A stretch of 64,000 bases of DNA from Streptomyces sp. NBC_00704 (GCF_036226605.1 NZ_CP109000.1:5824501-5888500), one strand, 5' to 3'. Positions 16,713 to 26,946 are shown, counted from the first letter of the stretch. Made by a program: numbers and translations. The notes: generated by a model not told the origin, from the letters alone.

Positions 16713-18467
16713 GTGGCGCAGGTGCCGCAGACATTCTTCGATGCTCTCGCGGTGCGCACCTGGTGCGGCCTGGCCCTCACGGCCCTGGGGCGGGCGCGCG
16801 AGGAGATCGACGCCATCAACGTCTACCCGGTCGCGGACGGGGACACCGGCACCAACCTGTATCTGACCGTCGAGTCGGCGGCGACCGCCGTCGAGGCGGT
16901 GTTCGCCGGGTACGAGGCCGGTTCGGGTGCGGGCGCCGGTTCCGCGCCCGCCGGGAAGCCCGCCCTGGCCGACGCCGCCCGCGCGATGGCGCACGGCGCG
17001 CTGATCGGGGCGCGCGGCAACTCGGGGACGATCCTCGCGCAGCTGCTGCGCGGCATGGCCCAGGTGCTCGCCGCCGAGGGTGAGGCCTCTCACACCGACG
17101 GACGCGGACTGCGGCTGGCCCTCCGGCGGGCGGCCGACTCGGCCCGCCAGGCCGTCGCCCACCCCGTCGAGGGCACCGTCCTGTCGGTCGCCTCGGCCGC
17201 CGCCGACGCCGCCGGGACGGCCGGGGGGACCGAGGGGGCGGAGGACGACTGCGGGATCGTCGCCCGCGCCGCCTACCGGGGGGCCTGCGCGGCGCTCGCC
17301 GCGACCCCGCGGCAGCTGGCCGTCCTGGAGCGCGCGGGAGTCGTGGACGCGGGCGGCCGGGGACTGGTCGCGGTGCTCGCGGCCCTGGTGGAGACGTTCA
17401 CCGGGGAGGCGCCCGGGTTCTCCCCGGTCGCGTCCGGAGGGCCGGTGCGGGAGCGCGGGGAGCGGGAGGGCGAGGGCGGGTCGGCTCTGGGCGGTGGCGA
17501 GGGTCCCGCGCGGGACTGCGGCGACGGGCCGCAGCACGGGAACGGTCCCGCCTTCGAGGTGATCTACCTGCTGGAGGCCGAGGACGCCGCCGTGGGGCGG
17601 CTGCGCCGACGGCTGGACGCCCTGGGCGACTCGCTCGTCGTGGTCGGCGGCGACGGACTGTGGAACGTCCACGTGCACGTCGACGACGCGGGCGCCGCCG
17701 TGGAGGCCGGCGTCGACGCGGGCCGGCCCTACCGGATCCGCATCACCCACTTCGGCGCCGGTGACGCGCACACGCGCGGGAGCGAGCGTCCGCCCCGCGA
17801 GCGCGTCCAGCGCGCCGTCGTCGCCGTCGTCCCCGGGGAGGGGCTGGCCGGGCTCTACGCCGAGGCGGGCGCGACCACCGTGCTCGCCCGCCCCGGGGAG
17901 CCGCCCGCGAGCGGCGAACTGGTCGACGCCGTACGACGGGCCCACGCGCGGGAGGTCGTGCTGCTGCCCAACGACGCCGACCTGCGCCACACCGCCGCCG
18001 CGGCTGCCGAGCAGGCCCGCACGGAGGGCATCCGGGTGGCCCTGATCCCGACCCGCTCGGCCGTGCAGGGGATCGCCGCCCTCGCCGTCCACGAGCCGGA
18101 ACGCCGCTTCGACGAGGACGTCGTCTCGATGACCTCGGCGGCCGGCGCGACCCGGCACGCCGAGATCGTCCTGGCCGAGCGCCAGTCGTGGACCATGGCC
18201 GGCATCTGCCAGGCCGGCGACGTCCTCGGACTCGTCGACGGCGACGTGGCCGTCATCGGCTCCGACGTGACCGCCACCGCCGAGACCGTCCTGAACCGCA
18301 TGCTGTCGGCCGGCGGCGAACTCGTCACCCTCGTACTGGGCGACGAGGCCCCCGAGGGGGTCGCCGACCACCTGGAGGCACGGGTGCGGGAGGCGTACCT
18401 CGCCGTCGACACGGTGGTGTACCGGGGCGGCCGGCAGGGCGCCCTGCTGCTCATCGGCGTGGAATAG
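16713..18467 (+). CDS. DhaL/DAK2 domain protein (FakA/YloV-like)
   Basis: A 584-residue protein with an N-terminal DhaL (DAK2) nucleotide-binding domain: NVYPVADGDTGTN at residues 36-48 carries the Mg-binding aspartates D42 and D44, and GARGNSGTIL follows. The middle and C-terminal parts match the FakA/YloV arrangement. In Firmicutes FakA phosphorylates fatty acids held by a FakB partner; no fakB is seen here, so the substrate is uncertain. A low-complexity Gly/Glu/Arg insert lies at about residues 245-275. The GTG at 16713 has GGGAGG five bases upstream. In many actinobacteria the gene precedes recG, as here apart from the intervening Hsp90/TPR pair. Confidence 0.88.
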   Translation: MAQVPQTFFDALAVRTWCGLALTALGRAREEIDAINVYPVADGDTGTNLYLTVESAATAVEAVFAGYEAGSGAGAGSAPAGKPALADAARAMAHGALIGARGNSGTILAQLLRGMAQVLAAEGEASHTDGRGLRLALRRAADSARQAVAHPVEGTVLSVASAAADAAGTAGGTEGAEDDCGIVARAAYRGACAALAATPRQLAVLERAGVVDAGGRGLVAVLAALVETFTGEAPGFSPVASGGPVRERGEREGEGGSALGGGEGPARDCGDGPQHGNGPAFEVIYLLEAEDAAVGRLRRRLDALGDSLVVVGGDGLWNVHVHVDDAGAAVEAGVDAGRPYRIRITHFGAGDAHTRGSERPPRERVQRAVVAVVPGEGLAGLYAEAGATTVLARPGEPPASGELVDAVRRAHAREVVLLPNDADLRHTAAAAAEQARTEGIRVALIPTRSAVQGIAALAVHEPERRFDEDVVSMTSAAGATRHAEIVLAERQSWTMAGICQAGDVLGLVDGDVAVIGSDVTATAETVLNRMLSAGGELVTLVLGDEAPEGVADHLEARVREAYLAVDTVVYRGGRQGALLLIGVE

Positions 18468-18540
18468 CCCACCCTCGCCGCCGGCCCCGGCCCACCCTCG
18501 CCGCCGACCCCGCCCACCCTCGACGGTGGCCCCGGCCCGG

Positions 18541-18661
18541 CCCGGCCCCGAACCGGGCCCCGCCCCGGCCGCTCCGCGAGCCCGGAGCGCGGCGCCCACG
18601 GGGTGCGGCGTCCTCGGGGTTCAAAGGCATGGGGACATGCCCTCATCGGGAGCCTGGGCGC
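18541..18661. repeat. Imperfect direct repeat, copy A
   Basis: Matches 18695-18821. The shared blocks are the AACCGGGCCCCG...CCGCTCCGCGAGCCCGGAGCG core with GGCG-CCACGGGG, and a CATCGGGAGCCTGGG block at the end. Confidence 0.7.
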
Positions 18662-18694
18662 TTCCTTGGAGTAGCCCGGTGCACCCGGTGCCGA

Positions 18695-18821
18695 CCCGGC
18701 CCGTCCTGAACCGGGCCCCGACCCGGCCGCTCCGCGAGCCCGGAGCGTGGCGTCCACGGGGCGCGGCGGGCACGGGGTGCGGGGGTGTGGGGGCGCGCCC
18801 CCATCGGGAGCCTGGGGGCGC
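18695..18821. repeat. Imperfect direct repeat, copy B
   Basis: Second copy of the repeat at 18541-18661, about 155 bases downstream. Small insertions separate the shared blocks, so the duplication is not recent. Confidence 0.7.
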
Positions 18822-18933
18822 CCCCTCGTCGGGGCATGGCCCCACGGGAGGCGGCCCACGGCGTCACCACGGCCTCACCGCTCGCGGTTCGTGGGCCCTG
18901 CGGTTCGCGGGCCCCTGGGGGGCGCCGGGGCGT

Positions 18934-21900
18934 TCAGCGGTCCTTCTGTTCCTCCGCCACCTGGAGCAGCTGCTCCGCCTCGGCCCGCCGTGCCCGCGCC
19001 GTCCCGTCGTCGCCCTGCGGGCTCCGGCCGCGCCGGCCGCCGCCGTACTCACCGTGTTCGCCGGGCTCGTCGAGGCGGCCGTGTCCGGCCTCCGCGTCGG
19101 CGCCCGACCCGGCGCGCGACTGCGCGTCCGCGTAGGAGCGCAGCACCGCACGCGCGCGTGCCGCCGCCTCGGCCGGACGCCCCAGGTCGCTCTCCAGCCA
19201 GCCCGCCGCCAGCTCCGCGCCGGTCCGGGCGTGCAGGGCGCTGTCGCCCAGGGCGACGAACACCGCGACGGCCTCGGACATCTGGGAGAGCGCCTCGTCC
19301 AGAGCGGCCCGGATCGCGTCGTCGTCGGCGTCCTCGGCGGCCGAGCGGGCCAGCAGATCCCCGAACTGGCGGTGGGTGTCGCCCAGTTCGACGACGATCC
19401 GGCGGCGCACCTCGTCGTCGTCGCGGGCCGCGTCGAACGCGTCCGCGCACTCCTCCAGGGCGCTCGCCATCAGGTCGCGCGCCGCCTCGGCGCCGCCCTC
19501 GGCGCGCAACGCCAGCCACGCGCGGGCCCGCAGTGAGCGGACCAGCCCGTGGACGTTGCCCAGCTCGCGCCACAGCGCGCCAGCGCGCGCGTAGGCCCGG
19601 TCCGCGTCGGCATGCAGACCGGCCTGGCCGAGCGACTCGGCGGCCAGGTGGGCCAGGGTCGCGTGGTCGTGCTGTTCGGGCCAGTGGCGGGCGGTCTCGG
19701 CCGCCTGCAACCGCCGCTCGGCGGCGTCCCGGTGCTCTCCCAGCTCGCTGAGGCAGTCGCCCAGCCACCACTGCGTCTGGACGACCGCGCCGTCGCCGTG
19801 CGTGTCCGCGCTCAGGTCCGCGAGCGCCGACTCCAGCACCTCCGCGGCCTCGGCCCAGCGGCCCTGCCGCACCAGGTACCCGCCGAGCTGGTGGCGCGCC
19901 CACGCGCCGAACGTCGGGCCCACGCCCGCCTCGTCGGCCCAGTGCGCCGCCTCCAGGGCGTGCTCGGCGGCCTCGGCGTCCTCCCCCCGGCCCCCGACCA
20001 CTTCGGCGAGCTGTAGATGCAGCTGGGCGCGCCCCACCGCCTCCAGGTACGGCCCGCCGTGCTCCAGCGCCGCCCGCAGCGCCCGCTCCGCCTCCGCCAT
20101 GTCGTCGAGCTGGTGGGCGAGACCGGCCAGCCGTGCCTCGTACTCCACGGCGAACCACGGCAGTCCGGCCGCGACGAACTCGCCGGCCGCCCGGGCGAAC
20201 AGCTCCACGCCCCCTTCCGGCTCCCCCGACCGCACCGCCAGCTCGGCGAGCATCGCGTGGCCCTCGGCGACCCGTGCGGCGAGCCGCACGTCGTCGCCCG
20301 CCCGGCCCTCCACCAGCGCCAGCAGCTCCCGCACGGCCGCCTCCGCCGCCGTCAGGACGCCGTCCGGCACCGGGCCCTCGGCCCCGTGGACGTGCCGCAT
20401 CAGGATCCGGGCCCGCGCCATCAGCACACCGGCCGCCTGCGGCACCTGGGTGCCGCCGTCGGCGTACAGCGAGAGGACGCGGTCGTAGGGGCCGGCCACC
20501 GCCGCGAGCGCCTCGTCCACCTCGCCGGCGAGCGCGCGGACGTAGGCGGCACGCGCGCGTGCGGCCAGCGCCTCGCCGGGGTCGCCCGCCCGCTCGTACA
20601 GCCGGGCCGCCTCCTCGAACCTCCCGGCGCCCTCGGGGCCCAGGCCGATCGCCTCGTGGTCGGCGATCTCCGCGAGGTCACGCGCCCCCAGCTCCAGGCC
20701 CTCCGGGCCGGCGGCCGCCTCGGCGACCCGCGCCCAGGCCTCGACGGCGTGCGGCTGAAGGGTCTCCGACAGCCGCCGGGCCTCGGCGAGCAGAGCCGCC
20801 GACTGCGGCCCGCCGGACTCCCCGGCCGCGGCCGGAGCCTGCGCCGAGGGCTTCGGGACGGCCCCGGCGGACACCGGGCGCGCGGTCCGCACCCCCAGGG
20901 GCAGCCGCTCCACCAGGGGCCGCCGCGCCATCCGCGCGCGGGCCCGCTCGCTGACGTGCCGGGTGCCGTTGCGCTCGTCGAAACGCGCGGCCAGCGCGAG
21001 CGCCTGCACGCGCGCGTGGTCGGCGAGTGCGGCGGCGGTCCACTCCCGGCCGGCCGGCCCGGGCACCCGCTGACCGCCGAGCCCCAGCTCCGCCAGCCGG
21101 TCCATCAGCAGCACCGTCACGCTCAGGAACTCCATCCTGCTGCGCGGGTGCCCCTCGTCGGTGAAGTACGCGGGCCGCTCCGCGAGCAGCTCCAGACCAC
21201 GCGCCTCGTTGCCGGTCAGCGCGCAGAACTCGACGTGGTCGGCGTAGGCCCCCCGCATCGACTCCATGGGCCGCACCAGCCGGAACCCGCGCAGATGGTG
21301 GGCGCGGGCCTCCTCCGCGCGGCCCAGCCGCAGCAGCGGCAGCAGGGACGAGGCGAGCACGGTGTGCGGCTCGTGCGCGCACGTGTACTCGCCCTCCAGG
21401 ACCGGCGCCCACACCTCCAGGGCCTCGGCGTCCCGGCCGCGCTCCGCCTGCCACCAGCCCTGCCCGTGCAGCTCGCACGCATGGCAGTCGGCCATGGCGT
21501 CCCGGTCCGCGGCCAGCCAGGCGGCGAACGCCCGCTCGGCCCGCTCCACGTCGCCCACGTGCGCGGCGACGCTGAACTCGGCGCTGCGCACCGCCCGCTC
21601 GGAGTGCCCGGCGAGACGGTAGCGGTGCTCCATCTCGCCCAGCCACTTCTCCACCGACGCCAGCGGCACGTGCGGCTGGTCGAGCATGCCCGCCGACATC
21701 CACTTGAAGACCCAGTGCAGCGTGTGCGTCTCGTACGCGTCGAAGTCCTCGGGCCGCTCGTCCCACATGCGCAGCAGCCGCGCGAACGGGACGAACATCT
21801 TCGCCTTCTCGGAGCTGTAGTTGTAGACCTTCAGCTGGTGCCCGAGCGCCTCGATCACGGCCAGCGGGATGCCCAGCCGCTCGGCCTCCGCCAGCAACTG

Positions 21901-21993
21901 CTCCGCGCGCGCGTTGCGGGCCGGGCCCTCCGGCTGCTCGCCGTTCTCCGCCATCGCCCGGCGCAGCGAGTCGAAGTCCGTGATCTCACTCAT
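18934..21993 (-). CDS. Large TPR-type helical repeat protein paired with Hsp90-family gene
   Basis: A 1019-residue all-helical protein with no signal peptide or membrane segment. Residues 60-320 contain helical pairs with W and H-rich segments; residues 400-950 show repeated TPR-like units spaced about 34-40 residues (e.g. AVEYEARLAGLAHQLDDMAEAERALRAALEHG, WAEAAEVLESALADL). The tail is a Gly/Asp/Arg-rich linker ending in a short coiled coil. Its ATG overlaps the end of the Hsp90-family gene by eight bases, so translation is coupled and a physical partnership is likely (inference). I cannot name a function. Spacer repeats lie downstream. Confidence 0.85.
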   Translation of the reverse strand: MSEITDFDSLRRAMAENGEQPEGPARNARAEQLLAEAERLGIPLAVIEALGHQLKVYNYSSEKAKMFVPFARLLRMWDERPEDFDAYETHTLHWVFKWMSAGMLDQPHVPLASVEKWLGEMEHRYRLAGHSERAVRSAEFSVAAHVGDVERAERAFAAWLAADRDAMADCHACELHGQGWWQAERGRDAEALEVWAPVLEGEYTCAHEPHTVLASSLLPLLRLGRAEEARAHHLRGFRLVRPMESMRGAYADHVEFCALTGNEARGLELLAERPAYFTDEGHPRSRMEFLSVTVLLMDRLAELGLGGQRVPGPAGREWTAAALADHARVQALALAARFDERNGTRHVSERARARMARRPLVERLPLGVRTARPVSAGAVPKPSAQAPAAAGESGGPQSAALLAEARRLSETLQPHAVEAWARVAEAAAGPEGLELGARDLAEIADHEAIGLGPEGAGRFEEAARLYERAGDPGEALAARARAAYVRALAGEVDEALAAVAGPYDRVLSLYADGGTQVPQAAGVLMARARILMRHVHGAEGPVPDGVLTAAEAAVRELLALVEGRAGDDVRLAARVAEGHAMLAELAVRSGEPEGGVELFARAAGEFVAAGLPWFAVEYEARLAGLAHQLDDMAEAERALRAALEHGGPYLEAVGRAQLHLQLAEVVGGRGEDAEAAEHALEAAHWADEAGVGPTFGAWARHQLGGYLVRQGRWAEAAEVLESALADLSADTHGDGAVVQTQWWLGDCLSELGEHRDAAERRLQAAETARHWPEQHDHATLAHLAAESLGQAGLHADADRAYARAGALWRELGNVHGLVRSLRARAWLALRAEGGAEAARDLMASALEECADAFDAARDDDEVRRRIVVELGDTHRQFGDLLARSAAEDADDDAIRAALDEALSQMSEAVAVFVALGDSALHARTGAELAAGWLESDLGRPAEAAARARAVLRSYADAQSRAGSGADAEAGHGRLDEPGEHGEYGGGRRGRSPQGDDGTARARRAEAEQLLQVAEEQKDR

Positions 21994-23848
21994 CGTCGGC
22001 CGCCTGTCCCTCCGCCGGCTCCCGATGGGCCGGCTCCCCGTGTGTGGCCCACTCCAGAAGGCCGATGAACGCCCGGTTCAGCAGCGCCGAGTCCGCCGGG
22101 CGCAGGGGCCGCTGCGCCATCAGCAGCGCCTGCCCGTACAGGGACTCCGTGGCCGTGCCGATCAGCTCGGGATCGCGCAGCGAACCGATCCGCCGGATCA
22201 GCGGGTTGAGATGGTTGAGCACCAGACGCGCGCGTGGGGCGCTTCCGCGCAGCGAGCCCAGGATGCCCGCCCACAGGTCGTCGGCCTCGTCCTCGGCCTG
22301 TGCGCGCGCCTGCTCGTGCCTCGCCGCCCGGTCGTCCAGATGGAGCGCGGGCACCGACAGCGGATGGAAGGCCCGCAGGACGACGTCGCACCCCAGCGGG
22401 TCCAGCCTGGCGCGCGCGGCCGCCAGGAAGCCCGCCAGCGCCAGCTCGTCGGCCGCGTCGACGCCGTCCAGGTGGGCCGTCACGGTGAGCGCGTCCAGCT
22501 CGGCGACCACGGTCCCCGGCCGCACCGAGGGCAGCGCCTCCACCAGCTCGCCGTCGTACGTGTAACCGCCGTTGACCACCCCGACGCCCTGCGCGGAGGC
22601 GATCGGCGCGACCTGCCGGAACTCCTCCACGGTCCGGGTGAAGTGCACCACCGGGTGGCGCCGGGCGAAGTCCTCCAGCGACAGCCGTCCGTCGGTCGTC
22701 TCGAAGGGCAGCCACGGCAGCATCGTGCGCAGCATCTCCCGGTCGTGCCGCGCCAGGGACTTCACGCCCAGGTGGTGCACCGCCAGGAAGGCCGTGAGCC
22801 GCTCCGGATCGCCGGCGGCCAGTCCCGTCAGCCAGGACCGGATGCGCCCGCCCAGCGCCTCGCGCACCGCCGCCAGCGTCTCGTCCTCGTACAGCGACTC
22901 CCGCGACGCCGTGGGGCGCAGACTGTCGGTGTCCAGGACGCAGCGCACGAAGAACGCCCAGTCGGGCAGCAGTTGTTCGCCCCGCTCGGTCAGCAGCATG
23001 CCCTTGAGGTGCACCCGGTGACCGCCGCGCTGCGCCGGGCTGACCGCCGACGGCAGCACGTACGCCACCCCGCGGACGCCCGCCAGCGGCACGTCCAGTT
23101 CGACCGCGTCCAGCGGTGTGAAGCCGAACAGCTCGTGACAGTGCCGGGCCAGCGCGACCCGCCGGGCCGCGGGGGAGGGGTACGGGCGGTCCCAGGGCGC
23201 GGGCAGGTCGGCGACCGCCTCGTCGCCGACCCGGACGTCGTACGGCAGCAGCGACCCGAAGTCCCGCGCCAGCTCCCGCACCCGCGACGGCGTCAGCCAC
23301 TCCCCGGCGCCCGCGCGGGCCTCCAGATGCACGGTGGTGCCCGGCTCGGGACGCTCCTCGTGGGGCAGTGTCCGCACGGTGTACGAGCCGTCGTCGCGGG
23401 CCGTCCACTCCACGGGCGGCGCGTCCGGCGTCCGCGCGCTGCGGCTGACCACCCGGATCCGCTCGGCGACCACGAAGGCGGCCAGCAGCCCGATGCCGAA
23501 CTGCCCGAGGAAGTGCGAACGCGCTTCCTGGAGGCCCTCGGCGCGCTTGGAACTGCGCCCGATGGTGGCCAGCAGGCTGTGCACGTCGGCCTCGGTGAGC
23601 CCGATGCCCGAGTCCTCCACCCGCAGCCGCCCGTCCGCCGCGACCAGCCGCACCCGCGCCGGGGCGCCGGGCTCCTCGGCCCGCCGGGCGGTGACGGCGT
23701 CCACCGCGTTCTGCAGCAGCTCCCGCAGGTAGACCCGCGGACTGGAGTAGAGGTGATGGGACAGCAGGTCCACCAGGCCGCGCAGGTCGACCTGGAACGT
23801 GTGAGGCGGCCGGGGCGCCTGGGATGACTGTGAGGTCTGGGAGTCCAT
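21986..23848 (-). CDS. Divergent Hsp90-family ATPase
   Basis: A 620-residue Hsp90-type GHKL ATPase. The N domain has the Mg-binding N47 in RELLQNAVDA, DSGIG at 79-83, the lid glycines GQFGIG at 115-120 and GTTV at 170. The middle domain keeps the ATP-contacting arginine R316 in the TASRESL segment after LPDWAFFVRCVLDTDSL. Beyond about residue 400 similarity to HtpG fades, and the protein ends with the acidic tail GQAADDE. It is therefore not standard HtpG but a divergent relative with intact catalytic residues. It is the first gene of a two-gene operon with a TPR protein, divergent from recG. Confidence 0.9.
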   Translation of the reverse strand: MDSQTSQSSQAPRPPHTFQVDLRGLVDLLSHHLYSSPRVYLRELLQNAVDAVTARRAEEPGAPARVRLVAADGRLRVEDSGIGLTEADVHSLLATIGRSSKRAEGLQEARSHFLGQFGIGLLAAFVVAERIRVVSRSARTPDAPPVEWTARDDGSYTVRTLPHEERPEPGTTVHLEARAGAGEWLTPSRVRELARDFGSLLPYDVRVGDEAVADLPAPWDRPYPSPAARRVALARHCHELFGFTPLDAVELDVPLAGVRGVAYVLPSAVSPAQRGGHRVHLKGMLLTERGEQLLPDWAFFVRCVLDTDSLRPTASRESLYEDETLAAVREALGGRIRSWLTGLAAGDPERLTAFLAVHHLGVKSLARHDREMLRTMLPWLPFETTDGRLSLEDFARRHPVVHFTRTVEEFRQVAPIASAQGVGVVNGGYTYDGELVEALPSVRPGTVVAELDALTVTAHLDGVDAADELALAGFLAAARARLDPLGCDVVLRAFHPLSVPALHLDDRAARHEQARAQAEDEADDLWAGILGSLRGSAPRARLVLNHLNPLIRRIGSLRDPELIGTATESLYGQALLMAQRPLRPADSALLNRAFIGLLEWATHGEPAHREPAEGQAADDE

Positions 23849-23922
23849 CGCTGCAGCGCCGCGGGCTGGGGGAGGAGCACGGCGCGGGGTCGGGCGGTCC
23901 CGGTGGGGCGGTGACCGCGGAT

Positions 23923-23940
23923 GATGGCCAAAGCGCCATC
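23923..23940. promoter_or_regulatory. Inverted repeat upstream of the Hsp90-family gene
   Basis: GATGGC-N6-GCCATC is a perfect 6-bp inverted repeat in the recG-hsp90 divergent gap. On the minus strand a TACGAT -10-like hexamer (23938-23943) overlaps one arm, so a bound protein could block the Hsp90 promoter. It is not a HrcA CIRCE or HspR HAIR element. Confidence 0.35.
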
Positions 23941-24013
23941 GTAGGGCCCGAACGAGCCGTCTGACCAGGGGTTTCGGGACACCTGTGCGGCGATGTCAGT
24001 GCCGTGGTGTGCA

Positions 24014-26242
24014 ATGGATCCCGTGCCCGCGCTGAAAGAACCACTGGAACGACCGCTGAAGTCAGTGCTCGGCCCCGCCACCGCGAAGGTGATGGCCGAG
24101 CACCTCGGCCTGCACACCGTCGGCGACCTTCTGCACCACTACCCCCGCAGATACGAGGAGCGCGGCCAGCTCACCCACCTCGCCGACCTGCCCATGGACG
24201 AGCACGTCACCGTGGTCGCCCAGGTCGCCGACGCCCGGCTGCACAGCTTCGCCTCCGCCAAGGCCCCCCGCGGCAAGGGCCAGCGCCTGGAGGTGACGAT
24301 CACCGACGGCAGCGGCCGGCTGCAACTGGTCTTCTTCGGCAGCGGCGTGCACAAGCCCCACAAGGACCTCCTGCCCGGCACGCGCGCGATGTTCTCCGGC
24401 AAGGTCTCGGTCTTCAACCGCCGCCTCCAACTCGCCCACCCGGCCTACGAGCTGCTGCGCGCCGACTCCGAGGAGTCCGTCGAGAGCTGGGCCGGCGCCC
24501 TGATCCCGCTCTACCCGGCCACCGCCAAACTGGAGTCCTGGAAGATCGCCAAGGCGGTCCAGACCGTCCTGCCCGACGCCCGCGACGCCGTCGACCCCCT
24601 CCCCGACTCCCTGCGCGAGGGCCGCGGCCTGGTCTCCCTGCCCGAGGCCCTGCTGAAGATCCATCGCCCGCACACCAAGGCAGACATCGCCGACGCCCGC
24701 GCCCGCCTGAAGTGGGACGAGGCGTTCGTCCTCCAGGTCGCCCTGGCCCGCCGCCGGCACGCCGACGCCCAACTCCCGGCCGTCCCCCGCAGGCCCGCCC
24801 CCGACGGCCTCCTCACCGCCTTCGACGCCCGTCTGCCGTTCACCCTCACCGAGGGCCAGCGGAAGGTCTCCAGGGAGATCTTCGACGACCTGGCCACGGA
24901 CCACCCGATGCACCGGCTGCTCCAGGGCGAGGTGGGTTCGGGCAAGACCCTGGTCGCCCTGCGCGCCATGCTCGCCGTGGTCGACGCCGGCGGGCAGGCC
25001 GCGCTGCTCGCCCCCACCGAGGTCCTCGCCCAGCAGCACCACCGCTCCGTCGTCGAGATGATGGGCGACCTCGCCGAGGGGGGCATGCTCGGCGGATCCG
25101 ACCACGGCACCAAGGTCGTGCTGCTGACCGGGTCGATGGGCACGGCCGCCCGCCGCCAGGCCCTCCTCGACCTGGTCACCGGCGAGGCCGGCGTCGTGAT
25201 CGGCACGCACGCGCTGATCGAGGACAAGGTCCAGTTCCACGACCTCGGCCTGGTCGTGGTCGACGAGCAGCACCGCTTCGGCGTCGAACAGCGCGACGCC
25301 CTGCGCGGCAAGGGCAAGCAGCCCCCGCACCTGCTGGTCATGACGGCCACGCCGATCCCGCGCACCGTCGCCATGACCGTCTTCGGCGACCTGGAGACCT
25401 CCGTCCTGGACCAGCTCCCGGCCGGCCGCTCGCCCATCGCCAGCCATGTCGTCCCGGCCGCCGACAAACCCCACTTCCTTGCGCGCGCGTGGGAGCGCGT
25501 GCGCGAGGAGGTGGCGGGCGGCCACCAGGCCTACGTCGTCTGCCCGCGCATCGGCGACGACGCCGACGAGCCGGGGGAGTCCGGGAAGGGCGGCCGGAAG
25601 AAGTCCGCCGAGGACGAGGCGGAGAAGCGCCCGCCCCTCGCGGTCCTGGAGGTGGCCGAGCAACTGGCGAAGGGCCCGCTGAGCGGGTTGAGCGTCGAAG
25701 TGCTGCACGGCCGGATGCACCCCGACGACAAGGACGCCGTCATGCGCCGCTTCGCCGCCGGCGACACCGACGTCCTCGTCGCGACGACCGTCATCGAGGT
25801 CGGCGTCAACGTCCCCAACGCCACCGCGATGGTGATCATGGACGCCGACCGCTTCGGCGTCTCCCAGCTCCACCAGCTGCGCGGCCGGGTCGGCCGGGGC
25901 TCGGCCCCCGGCCTGTGCCTCCTGGTCAGCGAGATGCCGGAGGCGAGCCCGGCCCGGCAGCGCCTCGACGCCGTCGCCACCACCCTCGACGGCTTCGAGC
26001 TCTCCCGCATCGACCTCGAACAGCGCCGCGAGGGGGACGTCCTGGGCCAGGCCCAGTCCGGCGCCCGCACCTCCCTGCGCGTCCTCGCGGTGATCGAGGA
26101 CGAGGAGGTCATCGCCGAGGCCCGTCAGGAGGCGGTGGCCGTGGTCACGGCCGACCCGGAACTCGGCGCCTACCCGGGCCTGCGCACGGCCCTGGACGCC
26201 CTGCTGGACGAGGAGCGGGAGCAGTACCTGGAGAAGGGCTGA
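24014..26242 (+). CDS. recG: ATP-dependent DNA helicase RecG
   Basis: A 742-residue superfamily 2 helicase that remodels stalled forks and branched DNA. The N-terminal wedge/OB domain includes the [16 protein letters not shown] strand block; Walker A GEVGSGKT is near residue 305, DEQH (motif II) near 416, MTATPIPRT follows, and the helicase C-terminal QLRGRVGRG is near 640. A charged insert of about 25 residues ([18 protein letters not shown]) lies between the helicase lobes, common in Streptomyces. The ATG at 24014 lacks a good ribosome binding site. Confidence 0.95.
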   Translation: MDPVPALKEPLERPLKSVLGPATAKVMAEHLGLHTVGDLLHHYPRRYEERGQLTHLADLPMDEHVTVVAQVADARLHSFASAKAPRGKGQRLEVTITDGSGRLQLVFFGSGVHKPHKDLLPGTRAMFSGKVSVFNRRLQLAHPAYELLRADSEESVESWAGALIPLYPATAKLESWKIAKAVQTVLPDARDAVDPLPDSLREGRGLVSLPEALLKIHRPHTKADIADARARLKWDEAFVLQVALARRRHADAQLPAVPRRPAPDGLLTAFDARLPFTLTEGQRKVSREIFDDLATDHPMHRLLQGEVGSGKTLVALRAMLAVVDAGGQAALLAPTEVLAQQHHRSVVEMMGDLAEGGMLGGSDHGTKVVLLTGSMGTAARRQALLDLVTGEAGVVIGTHALIEDKVQFHDLGLVVVDEQHRFGVEQRDALRGKGKQPPHLLVMTATPIPRTVAMTVFGDLETSVLDQLPAGRSPIASHVVPAADKPHFLARAWERVREEVAGGHQAYVVCPRIGDDADEPGESGKGGRKKSAEDEAEKRPPLAVLEVAEQLAKGPLSGLSVEVLHGRMHPDDKDAVMRRFAAGDTDVLVATTVIEVGVNVPNATAMVIMDADRFGVSQLHQLRGRVGRGSAPGLCLLVSEMPEASPARQRLDAVATTLDGFELSRIDLEQRREGDVLGQAQSGARTSLRVLAVIEDEEVIAEARQEAVAVVTADPELGAYPGLRTALDALLDEEREQYLEKG

Positions 26243-26361
26243 GCCACAGCGGCCGCCGCAGGCCACGAGGGCGTCCCGTCCCCGCCTGAGAGACTGGAGC
26301 CGTGACCGTCGGGCCCGTCCGCAACGGGCGGCCCGTGACCCCTGCCGAACAAGGACCCGAG

Positions 26362-26946
26362 ATGACCCGCGTGATCGCTGGCGCAGCAGGCGGACGTCGC
26401 CTGGCCGTCCCGCCGGGGAACGGCACCCGTCCCACCTCCGACCGCGCCCGCGAAGGCCTCTTCTCCACTTGGCAGTCGCTCCTCGGCGGCCCCCTGGACG
26501 GCGAACGCGTCCTCGACCTGTACGCCGGCTCCGGCGCCGTCGGCCTGGAGGCCCTCTCCCGCGGCGCGGGCCACACCCTCCTGGTCGAGGCGGACGCCCG
26601 CGCGGCCCGCACGATCCGGGAGAACGTGAAGGCGCTCGGCCTGCCCGGCGCCGAGGTCCGCGCGGGCAAGGCCCGCCAGGTCGTCCAGGAGGAGCCCGCC
26701 GCCCCCTACGACCTCGCGTTCCTCGACCCCCCGTACGCCGTCTCCGACGACGATCTTCGCGAGATCCTGCTCACACTCCGCTCGGGGGGCTGGCTAGCGG
26801 CCGATGCCCTCGTCACCGTGGAGCGCAGCACCAGAGGCGGGGAGTTCCCCTGGCCGGACGGCTTCGCGGCGCTGCGGGCCCGTCGCTACGGCGAGGGAAC
26901 GTTTTGGTACGGTCGCGCCGCCTCTACGTGCGAAGACGCACGATGA
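26362..26946 (+). CDS. rsmD: 16S rRNA (guanine(966)-N2)-methyltransferase
   Basis: A 194-residue SAM-dependent methyltransferase. [19 protein letters not shown] is the RsmD N terminus, [20 protein letters not shown] is motif I, and FLDPPYAV is the catalytic DPPY motif for N2-guanine methylation. The ATG at 26362 has AAGGA upstream; a GTG at 26302 is in frame but gives a non-homologous extension. The coaD gene starts 26 bases after its stop. Confidence 0.95.
   Translation: MTRVIAGAAGGRRLAVPPGNGTRPTSDRAREGLFSTWQSLLGGPLDGERVLDLYAGSGAVGLEALSRGAGHTLLVEADARAARTIRENVKALGLPGAEVRAGKARQVVQEEPAAPYDLAFLDPPYAVSDDDLREILLTLRSGGWLAADALVTVERSTRGGEFPWPDGFAALRARRYGEGTFWYGRAASTCEDAR

Larger units (their letters stand above)
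18468..18933. other. Gene-free GC-rich spacer with internal repeats
   Basis: This 466-base gap has no credible gene. It holds short CCCACCCTCGCCGCC-type repeats (18469-18525), an imperfect direct repeat of about 125 bases listed separately, and several GC hairpins, one of which (CGCTCCG-N6-CGGAGCG) occurs in both repeat copies. The open frames here encode only Pro/Arg/Gly-rich translations. Confidence 0.7.

Noticed and set aside
18600-18930. Pro/Arg-rich open frames in the spacer after the DhaL-type gene
   Set aside because: They are products of GC-rich repeats with no start signals and no recognisable protein features.
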